Shown: positions 34,515 to 46,699 of the stretch, piece after piece
Numbering within the stretch: position 1 is the stretch's first letter
Layout of the letters: each line of letters starts with the position of its first letter
Assembly (NCBI RefSeq): GCF_028372415.1
Contig: NC_092874.1
Location: 55,031,865 to 55,095,864, forward strand
Source: Notamacropus eugenii
Lineage: Eukaryota > Chordata > Mammalia > Diprotodontia > Macropodidae
Length of the DNA: 64,000 nucleotides
Reading direction: 5' to 3'
Position numbers and translations under genes: made by a program
The notes under the pieces: model-generated
What the model was told of the DNA's origin: nothing
What the model saw: only the letters and a program-made list of their open reading frames with translations
Databases searched by the model: none

Positions 34515-35635
34515 AAATCAATCAATATGCATTGGTGAAGCACTTTCTCTATGCCCAGCATTGTACTTAAACCTGGGAATCTAGTGCCTACAAGAGTTTC
34601 TATTGTAATGCGGGAGACAGGCACACATAGACACACACTTGATATTTTCAGAATGGATGGAAGGTATTCTTAGAAGGGAAGGCTCTAGGAGCTGGTGGAG
34701 CTGGGAAAGGCTTCCTACAGAACTGGGCATTTGAGCTCTCTTGAAGGAGACAGGGATGCTAAGAGAAAAGATGAAGAAAGAGTAAATTCTAGGCATGGGG
34801 CACAGTCAGTGCAAAAACTTGGAGATGGGAGTGCCGTCGATAAAGAATGGCAACCAGGCCAGTATGGCTGAACCATAAAGAAAGTGGAGAGTAGAGGTGT
34901 GTAAGAAGACTGGAAAGATAGGAAGAAATCAGGTTGTAAAGGTCTTTAAATGACAGATTTTATCTGTCATTTAAAGGTAATAGGAGCTCCTGTGGTTTGA
35001 GTGTATATGGGGGGAGTGTTGGGGGCATGATCAGACCTATGCTTCAGGAAAATCCTTTTGGCAGCTATGTGGAAAATTGTTTGGAGTGGGGAGAGACTTG
35101 AAATAGGGAATTCAGTTAGGAGGCTATGGCAATAGTCCAGCTGAGAAGAATTGGGACCTGAACTAGCTGTTAGTGGTGTGAGTAGCAAGGAAGCAGAATA
35201 CAGAGACATACTACAGAGGCCACATCTTGCAAGATTTGGCAATGATTGAATATATTAGGTGAATGATAATGAGGAGTCAAGAATGATGGCAAGGTTTCAA
35301 ACCTATTTGACTAGGAGAGTGGTGGCCCTCTACGGCAATGGGAGAGTTCAGAAGAGGACTGGTTTGGTGGGGCGGAAGTTGGGGGATGAGCTCTATTAGG
35401 GATATGCTGTGTTTGGTATGTATGTCTAAGACATTCACTTAAAAATGTCTAAAAGGCAGCCGGTAATAAAGATCTGCAATCAGGAGAGAGACTAGGATTG
35501 TAGCATGGACCTGGGAATTATCAGAGTAGAGATAATCTAACCAATAAGAATGGATATCATCACAAATAGAAAAAAATAGAGGATCCAAGTCAGAGTTGCT
35601 CCCTCTCACTGTAGCTGAATTTACTGGGTTCAACC
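34515..35635 (-). mobile_element. Long L2 copy, antisense
   Basis: About 1.1 kb of L2 in antisense: 'gaagcactttctctatgccc', 'tctaggcatggggcacagtc', 'gaccagg'-like 'aaccaggccagtatggctga', 'aggttgtaaaggtctttaaa', 'gcatgatcagacctatgctt', 'ttttggcagctatgtggaaa', 'aggctatggcaatagtccag', 'gaatgatggcaaggtttcaa' and 'gggaattatcagagtagaga'. It reaches well into the region upstream of the usual 3' fragment. An aberrant hairpin lies at 34944-34976. Confidence 0.85.
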
Positions 35636-35934
35636 CTGCTTATAAAACCTATAAAATATAGGTTTATAAAATATATTTAATAAATTTAAAAAATTTGTAA
35701 TTACCTATAAAATGGTCTCCTCTCACATTTCTTTTATTCCAAAAGATCTAAAGTTGGAAAAGACATTAGATATCACTTCGTGTGACGACCATCTTTTTAC
35801 ACATGAGAAAATTGGAATTGAGACAACCATTTTGCCCAAGGCCACACATACGGTAAGAAACAACCAGGATATATACCCAGGTCCCCATCCCCTATTTGTC
35901 ATGGTGGAGGGGCTTGTGTAGCTAAATAAAAGTA

Positions 35935-36485
35935 TGAGCTATGCTGTGCAGGGTTACCCAAGATGGACAAGTCATAGTGGAGAGTTCTGACAAAAGGTGA
36001 TCCACTGTAGGAAATGACAAACCAATCCAGAATCTTTGCCAAGAAAACCCTATATACAGAATTAAAATGATAAAAAATAAATCAGAAGATGGGCCCCTCA
36101 GGTCAGAAGCTGTCAACCAGGCAAGCATGGAGGATACCTAGAAGTAGCTCCAGTACTAATGAAGCAAGAGTCAATGCTGAAAGGAAGCTCAACTCCAGAT
36201 ACATTTGGTGGCAAAAGGAAAGTCTTATGCTATAAAGATCAGTACTGCACAGGAACCTGGAATGTAAGCCATATAATAAGAAGGCAAGATTCATTGGAAA
36301 AGAACCTAACATTGGAAAAGATTGAAGGCAAAAGGAAAGGGACATGGCAGAGGATGAGATGGACAGATAGTAGTATCAATGAACATGAACTCAGACTATA
36401 AGAGACAGTGGAGGGTAGAAGGGTTTGGTATGCTTTGGCCCATGGGGTCACAGAGAGTCAGTCACTGCTGACAGATAGAATAACA
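35935..36485 (+). mobile_element. RTE/BovB-like LINE, internally deleted
   Basis: The left part matches the RTE/BovB 5' side ('aagatggacaagtcatagtg', 'gagagttctgacaaaaggtg', then a frame encoding YCTGTWNVS, the start of the AP-endonuclease domain). It then passes directly into the C-terminal end of the polyprotein (RRQDSLEKNLTLEKIEGKRK and RMRWTDS) and the 3' tail 'ggggtcacagagagtcagtc'. The endonuclease body and reverse transcriptase are missing. The tail is shared with the SINEs in this window. Confidence 0.8.
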
Positions 36486-36589
36486 ACCAATGTTAGACTC
36501 CAAATCAGTTCTATTTCCATGATACCATATCTCCTTGTATTAAGAATAGGCTTCATTACCTTAATAAGAGAGAAGGAATAAGTTTTTGG

Positions 36590-36815
36590 CAGGTAAGTAT
36601 TTCAGTGGACAGAGCAGTAGACTTGGAATCAGGAGTTCACATCTGGCCTCAGACACCTACTATCTGTGTGACTCTAGACAAGTCACTTACCCGTTTGCCT
36701 CAGTTTCCTCATCTGTAAAATGAGCTGGAGAAGGAAGTGGCAAACTACTCCAGTATCTCTCCCAAGAAATCCCCAAATGGGGAAACCAAGAGTCAGGAAA
36801 CAAAAGGCACTGGTG
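36590..36815 (+). repeat. Marsupial SINE with RTE-like tail
   Basis: 'agtggacagagcagtagact', 'ctgtgtgactctagacaagt', 'gcctcagtttcctcatctgt', 'gagctggagaaggaagtggc', 'aaactactccagtatctctc' and 'accaagagtcagga' are in the same order as at 2205-2456. Confidence 0.85.
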
Positions 36816-36849
36816 GACAACTTTACTAAGTAGCAGTGGAAAATGTATT

Positions 36850-37165
36850 GAAATTGGAGTGAGAAGACATGAGTTTTATTTCCTCCTCTAATGTTTACGA
36901 GCTGAGGGACCATGGGCAAGTTGCCCAGCTCCTCTGAATTTCAGTTTCCTCATTTGTACAAAGAAGTAGTATAGAAACTGCTGGCCTTGGAATAAAGACC
37001 TGAGTTCAGATTCTACCTTACAAGCTGTGTGACTCTGGCAAGTCACTTAGACTCTCATACTTAGTTTTCTCATCCATAAAATGGAGATAAAAGTATTCAC
37101 AAGATTGTTATGAGGATTAAATTATTATATGAAACAAGACATTGTTTGCAAGATAATGATCATAG
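36850..37165 (+). repeat. MIR-like SINE(s), sense
   Basis: Two overlapping MIR-type signatures are present: 'gggcaagttgcccagctcct' with 'ttcagtttcctcatttgtac', then 'caagctgtgtgactctggca' with 'aaaatggagataaaagtatt' and 'gttatgaggattaaattatt'. Confidence 0.65.
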
Positions 37166-38044
37166 TTTACCCTTGAGCTGTCCTTTTAAAAATAAAAATA
37201 TGCAGTTAGTCACAACACATAGTACAGATGATCTCTAGAATTGGAATTAGGAGGTATAAATGGAAACAAGACCAATTTTAAAAACACACCACACACTTTA
37301 ACTCAGAAAATCAGTCAGTAAACATTTATTAAGCACCCACTAACTCTGTGACAGGCTCTGAACCTGGCACTGTGAATATGTTGCGAATATAATATAATGT
37401 GAATACAGACACAAAAGTGAGAATTCCTGATCACTAAGAGAATTTACAGTCTGGTTTGGTCCATAGCGTCAAGTGTTACAGAAGCGTAGAGGAAGATGAG
37501 GGCAGAAAGTTTTAAAATTATACTTCTGTTGTGTAAAGGTAATTCTACAAATATTAGAGAAAGTAGATAAGTATTGTGAATGGGGTGGGGTTTGGCTTGG
37601 GATTTCCAAGATACATTTAAAAGAAGTTTCTTATTCTCTAAGAAAAAATTGTTTTTCTCTAGCATCTTTCTAAGTTATAAACATCTTTTCAAGAATCGTG
37701 CATACAAAGGTCCAAAAGTTATTACTCTTTTCATAATTTGGGCATTGAGAACACCAATATCCCTACATAAACAAGTTGTCGCTTTAGGCAATTACTCATG
37801 GGCATGACATATGTACTAAGTGTGTATCCCTCATCTGTTGCCTTCTAAGTGAAAGAACATGTTCAGTGTTGCCTCTGAGCTCCCTCTGCCCCATTGCATC
37901 CCAGTTTGCCAAATATTTCAGCCGTTGCCTAAGGGAGGTTGGACATCCTGGAAGTCCATTTCTTGGAATAGCTCAGATCTCTTTGCATCATCAGACTTGA
38001 CTTCCAGCTTTACTGCAGCTGGGCTTACTCCTTGCCTAAAGCCT

Positions 38045-38290
38045 TCTGGGGTTGCTGTTGTAGTTGTTCAATCGTTTTCAGTTGTGTCTGACTCTTTATG
38101 ATCCCATTTGGGGTTTTCTTGGCAAAGATACTGGAGAGATTTGCTATTTCCTTTTCCAGCTCATTTTACAGATGAGAAAACTGAGGCAAACAGGATGAAG
38201 TGACTTGCCCAGGGTCACAGGACTCAGGGAGATGAGACTTCCTGCTTCTGGGCCCAGTGCTCTATCCCCCTGTGCCATCTAGCTGCTCTA
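38045..38290 (-). repeat. Marsupial SINE, antisense
   Basis: 'gttgttcaatcgttttcagt', 'gtgtctgactctttatgatc', 'tttcttggcaaagatactgg', 'ttttacagatgagaaaactg' and 'acttgcccagggtcacagga', then a head ending 'ccctgtgccatctagctgct'. This is a well preserved antisense copy. Confidence 0.88.
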
Positions 38291-38489
38291 TTTGATGTTA
38301 TGGATCAACTGAAATCCACTCTGTCCTTTCTTGATACCGTCTCCTCGTATTGTCTGCTGTAACGTTACACCTCCTTCTGCCCTCTCTGGCTGCTTCTTTA
38401 GTTTTTCTTTTGCTGATTCCACATTCTCCTCTCCATCCCTGGGTGATCTGATCTAATCTCTATGCAGATGATTCTACCTTCTCCTCAGG

Positions 38490-39135
38490 GTGCCCAGCCC
38501 ACATTCCCAGCTTAGTTTCATTCATTGTCCATTGGCCTTTCAAAATCAACATTTCTAAAGATGAATTCATCTCCCTGCCATAGCAGATGCCTACATGTTA
38601 ATGATCACATCATCTTCAGTCACCCAAGTCTATGAGCTTGAAGCCAACATCAACACTTTTCTTTACCTCACTCCACAGATTCAATCAATTGTCAGGCTTC
38701 AACTTTCACAACCTCACTCCATTGTCCAGACTCTTCTCCATTCCCACTGTAGTCACCATATTTTAGGCATTTAACTTTTCTCTTCTACACTAGTTTAAGT
38801 CTCCTAACTTCTCTAAATCTGTCTCTCCAACCCCTCCTCTGTATTCTTGCCCAAATAGTTATCCTAATGCACAATCATATTACTCTTCTCTTTAGAAAAA
38901 AATAAAAATTTCAGTGGTTCAACATGACTTACCAAAATGAAACGTAAGCTCTGAGCTGACACTGGAAATCCTTTATGATTTGTATCCAGCCATTTCATTT
39001 CACACGTGGATTGGAAGGCTGCCTGCTCAGTCACTTCCAGCTCTCAAATTCTATAAATCTACATTCCTTCCAAAGGGAACTACCCTGTTTTCCATTCTGA
39101 TCAGACATCTCTGATTTGTTCTAGCCCCTGTGTTC
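38490..39135 (+). mobile_element. L2 fragment, sense
   Basis: 'cctaatgcacaatcatatta' and 'tcagtggttcaacatgactt' match L2 blocks, followed by a pyrimidine-rich part with 'ctttatgatttgtatccagc' and 'cttccaaagggaactaccct'. It is diverged but keeps L2 order. Confidence 0.6.
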
Positions 39136-39149
39136 GAAATAAAAATAAA

Positions 39150-39310
39150 GATGATAATGATTGATGATGATAGCTGGCATTTACATAGTGTTTTAAAGTT
39201 TACAAAGAATTTTATATTAACTCATTCAACAATTCTGGGAAGTAGGTATTATTATTGTACCCATTTTACAGATAAGTAGACTGAGAATGAGAGAAATTAA
39301 GTCACTTCTT
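39150..39310 (-). repeat. MIR-like SINE, antisense
   Basis: 'agctggcatttacatagtgt', 'aactcattcaacaattctgg', 'gaagtaggtattattattgt' and 'acccattttacagataagta' mark an antisense MIR core. Confidence 0.75.
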
Positions 39311-39431
39311 CAGGTAAATAGACTCTGTGATAGGAAGAATATCTACCAGAGATTCCCATCAGGTAATCTGAGAGAGACGTTTTCCTTAAAAGTTACTAAA
39401 ACTATTATTAAGATTTAATTGGCAGACAAGG

Positions 39432-42400
39432 TGGCATTGATGCCTTGTGGTCCTCCTCCTCCACTCACACACTCTGCACCATAGAAATGACTGCTGTAAC
39501 ATAAACTTCAAATGGTACCCCAAAGTCTGGAGATAAGGACTCTGGCTGCTGAAAGGTTTTTGCAATATTGATAATCACCAGTAACAAGTGACCCTCTAAC
39601 AAGAAAAGAGGTTGCTCTAAGAAGGCTCATGTATTGTCCATATCAGTTGAACAAGGAGATAAAATTGCCGAGTTAGTTTCTCAAGCAGGAATTTGTGGCT
39701 GCTGTAGAAGTGATTGGAAACAAGATGATTTGATGAAGAATACCTCCAGAGAATTTGCAGATGACCCATGCTCCTCTTCCAAGTGTGCCAACATAGCTTC
39801 AGCACCTTCTTTGCTCTCAGCTGTTACTTGGTTGCTTATTTTTCCCAACATGACAGATGTCTACAAATTAATTTGTTCAGCTGAAAGCTGTGGAGCATGG
39901 TATCTTGAAACTTAGAGATTGCAGGCAGTAAGCAAGATTTATAGAGTATAAAGCCCTAAAACCTAAAGTGCATTAGTTGAACAATATGGCAGCTAAGACA
40001 ACAGGAACTGAAAGATGTAGGCCATTGTAATTGAATAGTTTCAGCAGAAAGAACAATTACACAATGCGTTATTGGAATCTCCAATGCAGCCCAGACCACA
40101 GCATCTGATGCTACCTCCCAACAGCAGGGTGGAAAAGAGAAGAACTGGTTTATGTACTTAATAACTTTGATCAATAAATAATTGCTGACCCTCTGAGCAT
40201 CAGTGAAGATCATTTCAGGCCTTCTCTTGAGGAACACCTGGCCTGCATCATCCCTGGAGCATCCCTAATGGCGGAATCATGTTGTAGTCATGATGATCAG
40301 TGGGAAAGCTATGTTGCAGAGGGCAATGCAACATGACAGGCCTTACAGAATCTACTTTCCAAGTTCATAGGGAATGAGGGATATAAATATGATGAACTTA
40401 ATTCTGCAATAGACAAAACGACAAAAAAGCACTTTGCAAAGATTTTTTTTTTAAACTAATGTGCTGCTTTTGGTATTGATTGAGGCTGCAAAGAGTGGAA
40501 ATGGGAAAAGAGTAAGAGGATGCTCAAGTTCTCCATGAGCATGCTAACAAACTGATTGAGGTTGCTAACTTAGCCTGTTCTATTTCAAACAATGAAGGTG
40601 TGACTGATTCTCACATCAGGGAAGCCCTCTGTCTTCGGGTTATCAATGATGCATCATCTTTGGCCAAAATCTACAAACTAACTGGTCTGGGAAAACATGG
40701 ATCTTTTTAAAGAACAGTGGGGAAAAACAAGTTCAAGTTCTAATACCACTGATGACAGCTTCCATAGATTATTAATTGGATGTCTCAGAGAATCACAGTT
40801 TGGAAAATGTAAACAAGTGTGCAATTGCTCTCAGAGAAAAAGATGTTGATGGTCTAGACCACACTCCTGGTACCATTTGGGATTGGACAGCCAGTCAGAC
40901 ATGTAACATTAGAGATGGATAACCATGAATCTGGACCTATATTCATAAGGTTCTTGAGGTCATCAGACTGCTTTTAATACAGTTAGGTCACTTTTTACTG
41001 AACAAGTAGAAACTGCCATAGAAGTGCTCAGTTCTGATTCTGTCCAACAAATGGATTAAAATGAATTGAGGGATGTCTACATCAGAAAAGTTGTGTTGAT
41101 GGTAAGGGCTCCTGAAGAGTTGGGACAATTCTGACTTTGAAATTGAAGAGCTGGTATGACTGGATGATTAATTTATTGTTGGTCAAAGTGCATGAGTTAT
41201 TATGACTCAGCTTCCCCAAGAATAGAAAGCTTTTGATAAGAGAAGTGAGCAAATTGGATGTCCAGGTATCCACAAATGGGATGAATGTCAATGACATGAT
41301 TGTCCTGGGAAAACAGATCTACATGATCATGATGGTAATGACAGATTTCACCAGAGATAAAGGACCAAGGCAGGATCAAGGATGGCTAAGTTGGGAAGAA
41401 TCATTGCTGACCTTTGTCTAGACTTGGTCTGTAAATAGGTCCTCTTTGCGTACCTCCAGTGCATTGCATATAGCAGAGGTTCAGAACCTGAGCAGAGTGG
41501 ATAGTGTGGTATCCTTGATCCTGGTGGTCAGAGTCCTGATGAATGCTGTGGTATAATCTGTAGAAAGTTCCTCATGTGTGACCTCCACCAAGTACCAGAA
41601 ATCACAGGGAATGGCTTTCCTCAACCTTCCCAATATATCCTAGAAGATGAAGGCCCCAGAAAAGAAGTCTTTGACTTCTCTGAAGAGAGAGAAGCAAGAC
41701 AAAATCCAAATGAAAATCATCTCGAAAGAAGCATGTGAATCCTGTGTAGGCCCTCAGTGAGCTCAGGACGATGGATACTAAGTACATAGAATGGTCTCTG
41801 CTGCTCCCACCATCCTACCACTATTATCTTCAAACTAACTCTCTGTGAATTATGGACATTTCCTGTTCATTCAAATGTATTTACTTATTATAAAGTTGAT
41901 ATTAGATGCTATGGGAATGCTTTTTTTTTTTAAGTCTGACTATATGATATCAATCTGAGAACAAGCTTGTATTTCAGTCAAGGATACTTTTAGATTCCAG
42001 AACCATTATTTCTAGTTGCAGTTTTAAAAAAATGCAAGCTTAAATAAAAACAAAAATTGAGAAGTCTATCTTAATGATAGAAGCTTTATATTGTGACTGA
42101 GATGTTTGTGTTTCCATCTGTGAACATAAAGGTGGGAAGTTACTCTAAGTATTCAGGAGGGGAGGTAGTTAAGAAAATATACCATACTATACAACTTTCT
42201 AACTCGAAAGCTTTTGTATTTGGAGGAGAGCACTGGCGCATGTTGCCATGGAGAAGGCTATCTTCCAAGAAACTAATTTGGGCATAGTTTGTTATTAAAT
42301 TAAAAAGTGATCACAAGCAACAAGGCTTGACTGCTTGGGCATCTTGGTGAATAGAGTGTTTACCAAGTTTGGGAGTAGCCTTTGTGTTAAGGGAATTCTG

Positions 42401-42592
42401 CAAAATGACAATCTAGAAGAAATTTTAAAAATTGTAAAACAGTAATGCATAAAATTCAGTAAAACATAATGTCTCATGAAGAAAACTAATTACTTTTAGG
42501 ACAGACTCAAAATTTTAATGCTTGGTTACAAATTACTAATGTACTTTGCTGCAGGACATTAATAAAATAGCCCTTTCAAAAAAAATAAAAAA
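39432..42592 (+). pseudogene. CTNNA1: Processed pseudogene of alpha-catenin (CTNNA1)
   Basis: This intronless copy of an alpha-catenin mRNA starts with an ATG-Thr-Ala-Val start (39487) and ends with a poly-A tract after AATAAA at 42561. Recognisable pieces: SVEQ..GDKIAE, then EFADDPCSS, LLSAVTWLLIFPNMTDVYKL, a later ISNNEGV stretch near 40590, DFTRDKGP near 41350, and a C-terminal KREKQDKIQMKI near 41690. That last piece resembles CTNNA1 (KREKQDETQTKI) more than CTNNA2 as I recall them. Many stops and frameshifts make it non-coding. About 800 bp of 3' UTR is retained. A 14-bp imperfect repeat (ttaattggcagaca / ttagttggctcaga) at 39415 and 42594 may be the old target-site duplication. The functional protein links cadherin-beta-catenin to actin. 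Confidence 0.9.
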
Positions 42593-44985
42593 CTTAGTTG
42601 GCTCAGAGGCCTGAAGGCTCAGACAGCGGCCAAACTTCCTGATTATCTAAGCACAAAAAAATCCCTTGATTTCAAGTTGCAGCATGGGCCTGATTCTTGA
42701 TACTCAACCCAGAGGCTGGGGAGCTGTGTTCAGCGGAATCAGTGTAATGTTTTTGCTAAATATCCTTGGCCAAAACTCTTCTCTCCTTGATGTGGCCAAG
42801 TAAATCTCTCGTTAACTATCAAATCTTCTAAGTGTTTCACTTTGTTCCAAGATTGAACTTGAGGTGCCACACCAACCTGGTTGACTCTAGTCTAGAAGAG
42901 ATTCTCCCATCTATCTGTTGAATGACCTCCTGTGGGAGCCAAACTCAGGTGTTACTTTCCTGGTCCTCCAGGTCACCTCTCTGTCCTTAAGTAGTTCATG
43001 GGACTTTTACAGAGATCTCCTTTGCTCCTATCCACATTCTACCTTGTACCATGCTTTTTATTATCATTAGCATCATTATTTACATTGTATTTCTTCCCTG
43101 TTAAATTCTAAGTTCCTTGAGGGCACAAGGCTGTACCATTGTTCCTGTTTGTATAATAGGATTTTAGTATATAATAAAAACCCCTAAGACAGAGATACCC
43201 ATGTGAAAGATGCTAATGAAAGAAGACATTCTATGTTGGTCTATCACCATCAGGGTGGGAGCAGCCTCCTTTTTATTGGCTGCATAGCTGGGACTGTCTA
43301 AATACACCTGACCAAGGACCACACTCTTATCTTTTGGGTGCCATCTAAGGGTAAAAGATCTGTTCACTCGTATCAGGCATTTCATGAACACTGTGTAGTA
43401 AAAGGGAAGAATCTGAAGGCTATTTTCCTGTCCTCTTAGGCCATGGCGCCCAAGAAGCAGACTTGGGCTCTTGGTCTTGCTTCATTTGCGCTTTTGAGTT
43501 CTAGGTGCAGGGCATCCTTGAAACGAGAGTTTATGCCTCAGGGACTGTGAGATCTAGGATTCCAGGAACCAATGTTGCTGCCTGCCCAGCAGGGAAACTC
43601 TCAGAGTATAGGATCCAGGGAGGCACCGGCAGGGCTGGAGAGGGTTGGAATTGGAACTTTGTGGGATTAATGCAGCAAATGAACTAAATTAATCCCTCTT
43701 TCCTCCCCAGAGACTTAAGTGGTGGAGAGCAAGAATTAACTTCCTTGGGGCTGGGCAGAGACTATTTGAACACTTGTTTTTGTCACACTTTGGAAGTAAA
43801 TATTCCTTTGTAAATCTCTGGAAGATCTAAGTGGTTAAATGGAATTGGAGTGCTTAGATCTCCTAACATTGGGGAGAAACACTAACATTAGGGGCTTGAG
43901 CCAATGGCAGAGATGATATGGGAGCTCTTCTTCCATTCCACTCCAGGTTTGAATAAACCTGTCAAAGAGGTGAAATGTAACCCAACTGAACTTAAGGCAA
44001 TGGAGACCAGAGCAATCACGGTTATATTTGTATACCCAGTGCCTAAAACATAACAGGCAATTCATTTTTGTTCAGTTAAACATAAAATTAACCCAATTAC
44101 TTTCGGAGTTATCTCTCATTTGTGTACACTATCAAAATTATTTTGATCATTTCTTTACTTTTATCTGCAAACACCTCTCCCCCTTTTCCCCTGACAATTG
44201 TATTATCAAGTTTGAAATAAAAGACCATCCATATTTTTTATATCTATATCTATATCTATATATATGTACATATACATATGTATGTAGGTATTAAAACCAA
44301 TCCTACAACTTTTCCTCCATATATACTACTCCATACTGAGAGGAGAAAACATTGAGGCAGATCTACCCAACCTTAATTAACTTTGAGAAAGGATCAGAAG
44401 AAATTATTTCCAGAATTTCTATTTTGCAAGAGGTAAAATTTCCAAAATATATTAAAAATATAAAACATCATGTATTAAGTCTTTTCTACCCTACCCAAGA
44501 TATTATTCATATGGTAAAAATCAACAAAGAAGGCTCATTGTAGTATTATTACCTAATTGCAATGAATGTAGATTCTTTAGTAAAATTTGAGGACTCCTCC
44601 AACCCCTGCTAAACCAATTGATATCCTTGCCTACTACTGATTTTTAAAATTATTTTCAATTGAAACACCAAATAGATGTTTCCATACATGTAGTAGGAGA
44701 CTTGACTATGAAAAGACCTTAATAGATGCTTGCTTTTCTTTCTGATTATATAGTGAATTCAATTTGTAGTTTTCAAAGTTATCTACTTATCTATCATTTT
44801 CCTGATGTCATGGTCCTCTTTGAAAACAAAGGACAAACATAACTTGTCTATGCTTGTTTATGGACTCCCTTCTGTTTTCTTTTAAAGTCTCAATATTGCT
44901 CTTTTATCCTTCCTTTTGTCTCTCCTCACTTTCTCCCTCCCTTCTTTCCTTCCCATTTTAACAATTTCCTCCCCTTTCCATGCCA
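42593..44985. other. Intergenic stretch, no gene recognised
   Basis: It holds an L2/SINE tail signature near 43105 ('ctaagttccttgagggcaca'), a TATC/TATA microsatellite (44230-44290) and a SINE 3' fragment near 44800-44850 ('gatgtcatggtcctctttga'). The 43440-43980 part resembles neither a known gene nor a repeat I can name. Confidence 0.6.
44230..44290. repeat. (TATC)n / TATA microsatellite
   Basis: Tandem TATATC units followed by TACATA and GTAT units. Confidence 0.85.
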
Positions 44986-44989
44986 ATTG

Positions 44990-46235
44990 GGAAAAGTAGA
45001 GCCGTTGCAACAAATATATAGACCTGTAAAATTTTTTTTTAAAAATCCCACATTAGCAGTGCCTGAAAATACATGTCATAACTTATGTCCATTACTTTTC
45101 TGTAAAGTATCATAGGCAGCCTCACTATCAGACTTCTACAATCAGTTAATAATTTCATTGGGCAGAATTCCCACATATTTTAAGGTTTTCTCTTTATAAT
45201 ACTATTGTATAAGTTATTCTCCTGGTTCTGATCACTTCACTTTGCTTCAATTTATACAAATCTTCCTAGGTTTCTCCAAAATCATTCACTTTTTTCCCAT
45301 GAAGCAGTAACATTTCACTGCATTCATATACTTTGTTCAGCTGCTCCCCAATACAGATAGGAGGGAGAATATCAGATTTCATTTTCAATTATGTAATTAT
45401 TAGTGATTTGGAGCCTTTTTTCATAGGACTGTTGCCAGGACTTCCTCTGAAAACAGTCTGTATGTTTTGACCGTTAATTGGGGAAGTCATTTATAAATCT
45501 GAATCAGTCCCTTACATATCTTGGAAATGAGACATTTATCAAAGGAGCTTGCAGAAAACTTTTTTCTTCTCAGCTACCTCCTTTCCTTCCTTTCCCTCCT
45601 GGCTACTGTCCTAAACTTCATCAGTCCCCAGAAACTCAGCTCCCCCAAGTCCATTAGATCAAACCTGAAACTCATACTTTGACAGCCCCCACCACCACCC
45701 TTGTCCTTACTCTCTTCTCAGTATTATCAGTCTGTCTTCATCCGTTAAATTGTGAGCTCCTTGATGACAAGGCCTGTCTTTTGCCTTTTACCCTAGTGGT
45801 TAATACAGTGCCAACTGCAAAATAATTAACGTTTGACTCGGTGACCTAATTTTAACTATGCCGGTCTTGTGTGCAAAACCTTCACTTTATGTAATTAAAG
45901 CTATTTTATCTACTGTGATCCTTCCTATCCATTGTTTGGTCAAGAACTTTTCCCGTAGTCATAGAATTGCTACATAATGCAAAATGTTCATTAGTATCTC
46001 ATTTGTTAAAACTACTTCCCAGTTTTGTTTTGATTTTTTGGCCAAATATGAAGTCCTAGCCCGGGTGATTGGGGTCTTTGGGTTTATCATACACTGTTAT
46101 TTGTTTGCTTCCATATGCTACATACGACTTTCACTGATGGACCTCCTTTTAAAAAATCAATACCAGATCATTTTGATAATTGTTTTGTACTGTAGTTTGA
46201 GAGTTGGTACTTCTAGATTCCAACTAAAAATATTT
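44990..46235 (-). mobile_element. L1 3' region, antisense, interrupted
   Basis: The left part (44990-45585) runs from the poly-T through the antisense 3' UTR and ORF2 end ('ccacattagcagtgcctgaa', 'tctggttctgatcacttcac'-like, 'gaaatgagacatttatcaaa'). The L1 resumes at about 45850 ('tgtgcaaaaccttcacttta', 'attgtttggtcaagaacttt', 'tcaataccagatcattttga'). Between them, about 45590-45850 holds unrelated repeat sequence with an L2/SINE-type tail ('gtgagctccttgatgacaag'). This is a nested insertion in an old L1 copy. Confidence 0.7.
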
Positions 46236-46387
46236 TTAAGACAAAATGAGAAACAGCAAAACCCATCAACACATTGGGGAAGTCTGAAAAAAATGTAATT
46301 TGTAACACTTATCAATGTCACACCTACCTAAAGGGGTGGATTGGGAATGCCGTCTCATCTCTTTTGAGTCATGCTTGATTTTTATAC

Positions 46388-46695
46388 ATGGGACAGCTAG
46401 GTGGTGCAGTGGATAGAGCACCAGTGCAGGAGTCAGGACCTGAATTCAAATCTCACCTCAGACACTCACTAGCTGTGTGACCTTGGCCAAGTCACTTAAC
46501 CCCAATTGCCTCATCCTGGCTCATCTCCAGTCATCCTGATGAATATCTATCTGGTCACTGGATCCGGATGGCTCAGGAGGGGAAAGTGAGGCTGGTGACC
46601 TGCACAGCTCTCCCTCATTCAAAGCAAAGTCAAGTGCAAGTCATGTCATTATTTCTGATGGCATGGTCTTCTTCAGCAACGAAGGACGAACACAG
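46388..46695 (+). repeat. Marsupial SINE (MAR-like), full length
   Basis: A tRNA-like head (gggacagctaggtggtgcag) is followed by 'gtggatagagcaccagtgca', 'gtgtgaccttggccaagtca', then a body distinct from the RTE-tailed SINEs: 'atctggtcactggatccgga', 'ggggaaagtgaggctggtga' and 'catggtcttcttcagcaacg' with 'aaggacgaacaca' at the end. Confidence 0.85.
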
Positions 46696-46699
46696 ATTT

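Noticed and set aside
43440-43980. ATGGCGCCCAAGAAG-type start and GC-richer block that could be a gene exon or an LTR
   Set aside because: No recognisable protein, no convincing splice structure, and no paired terminal repeats or clear TG...CA borders were found.
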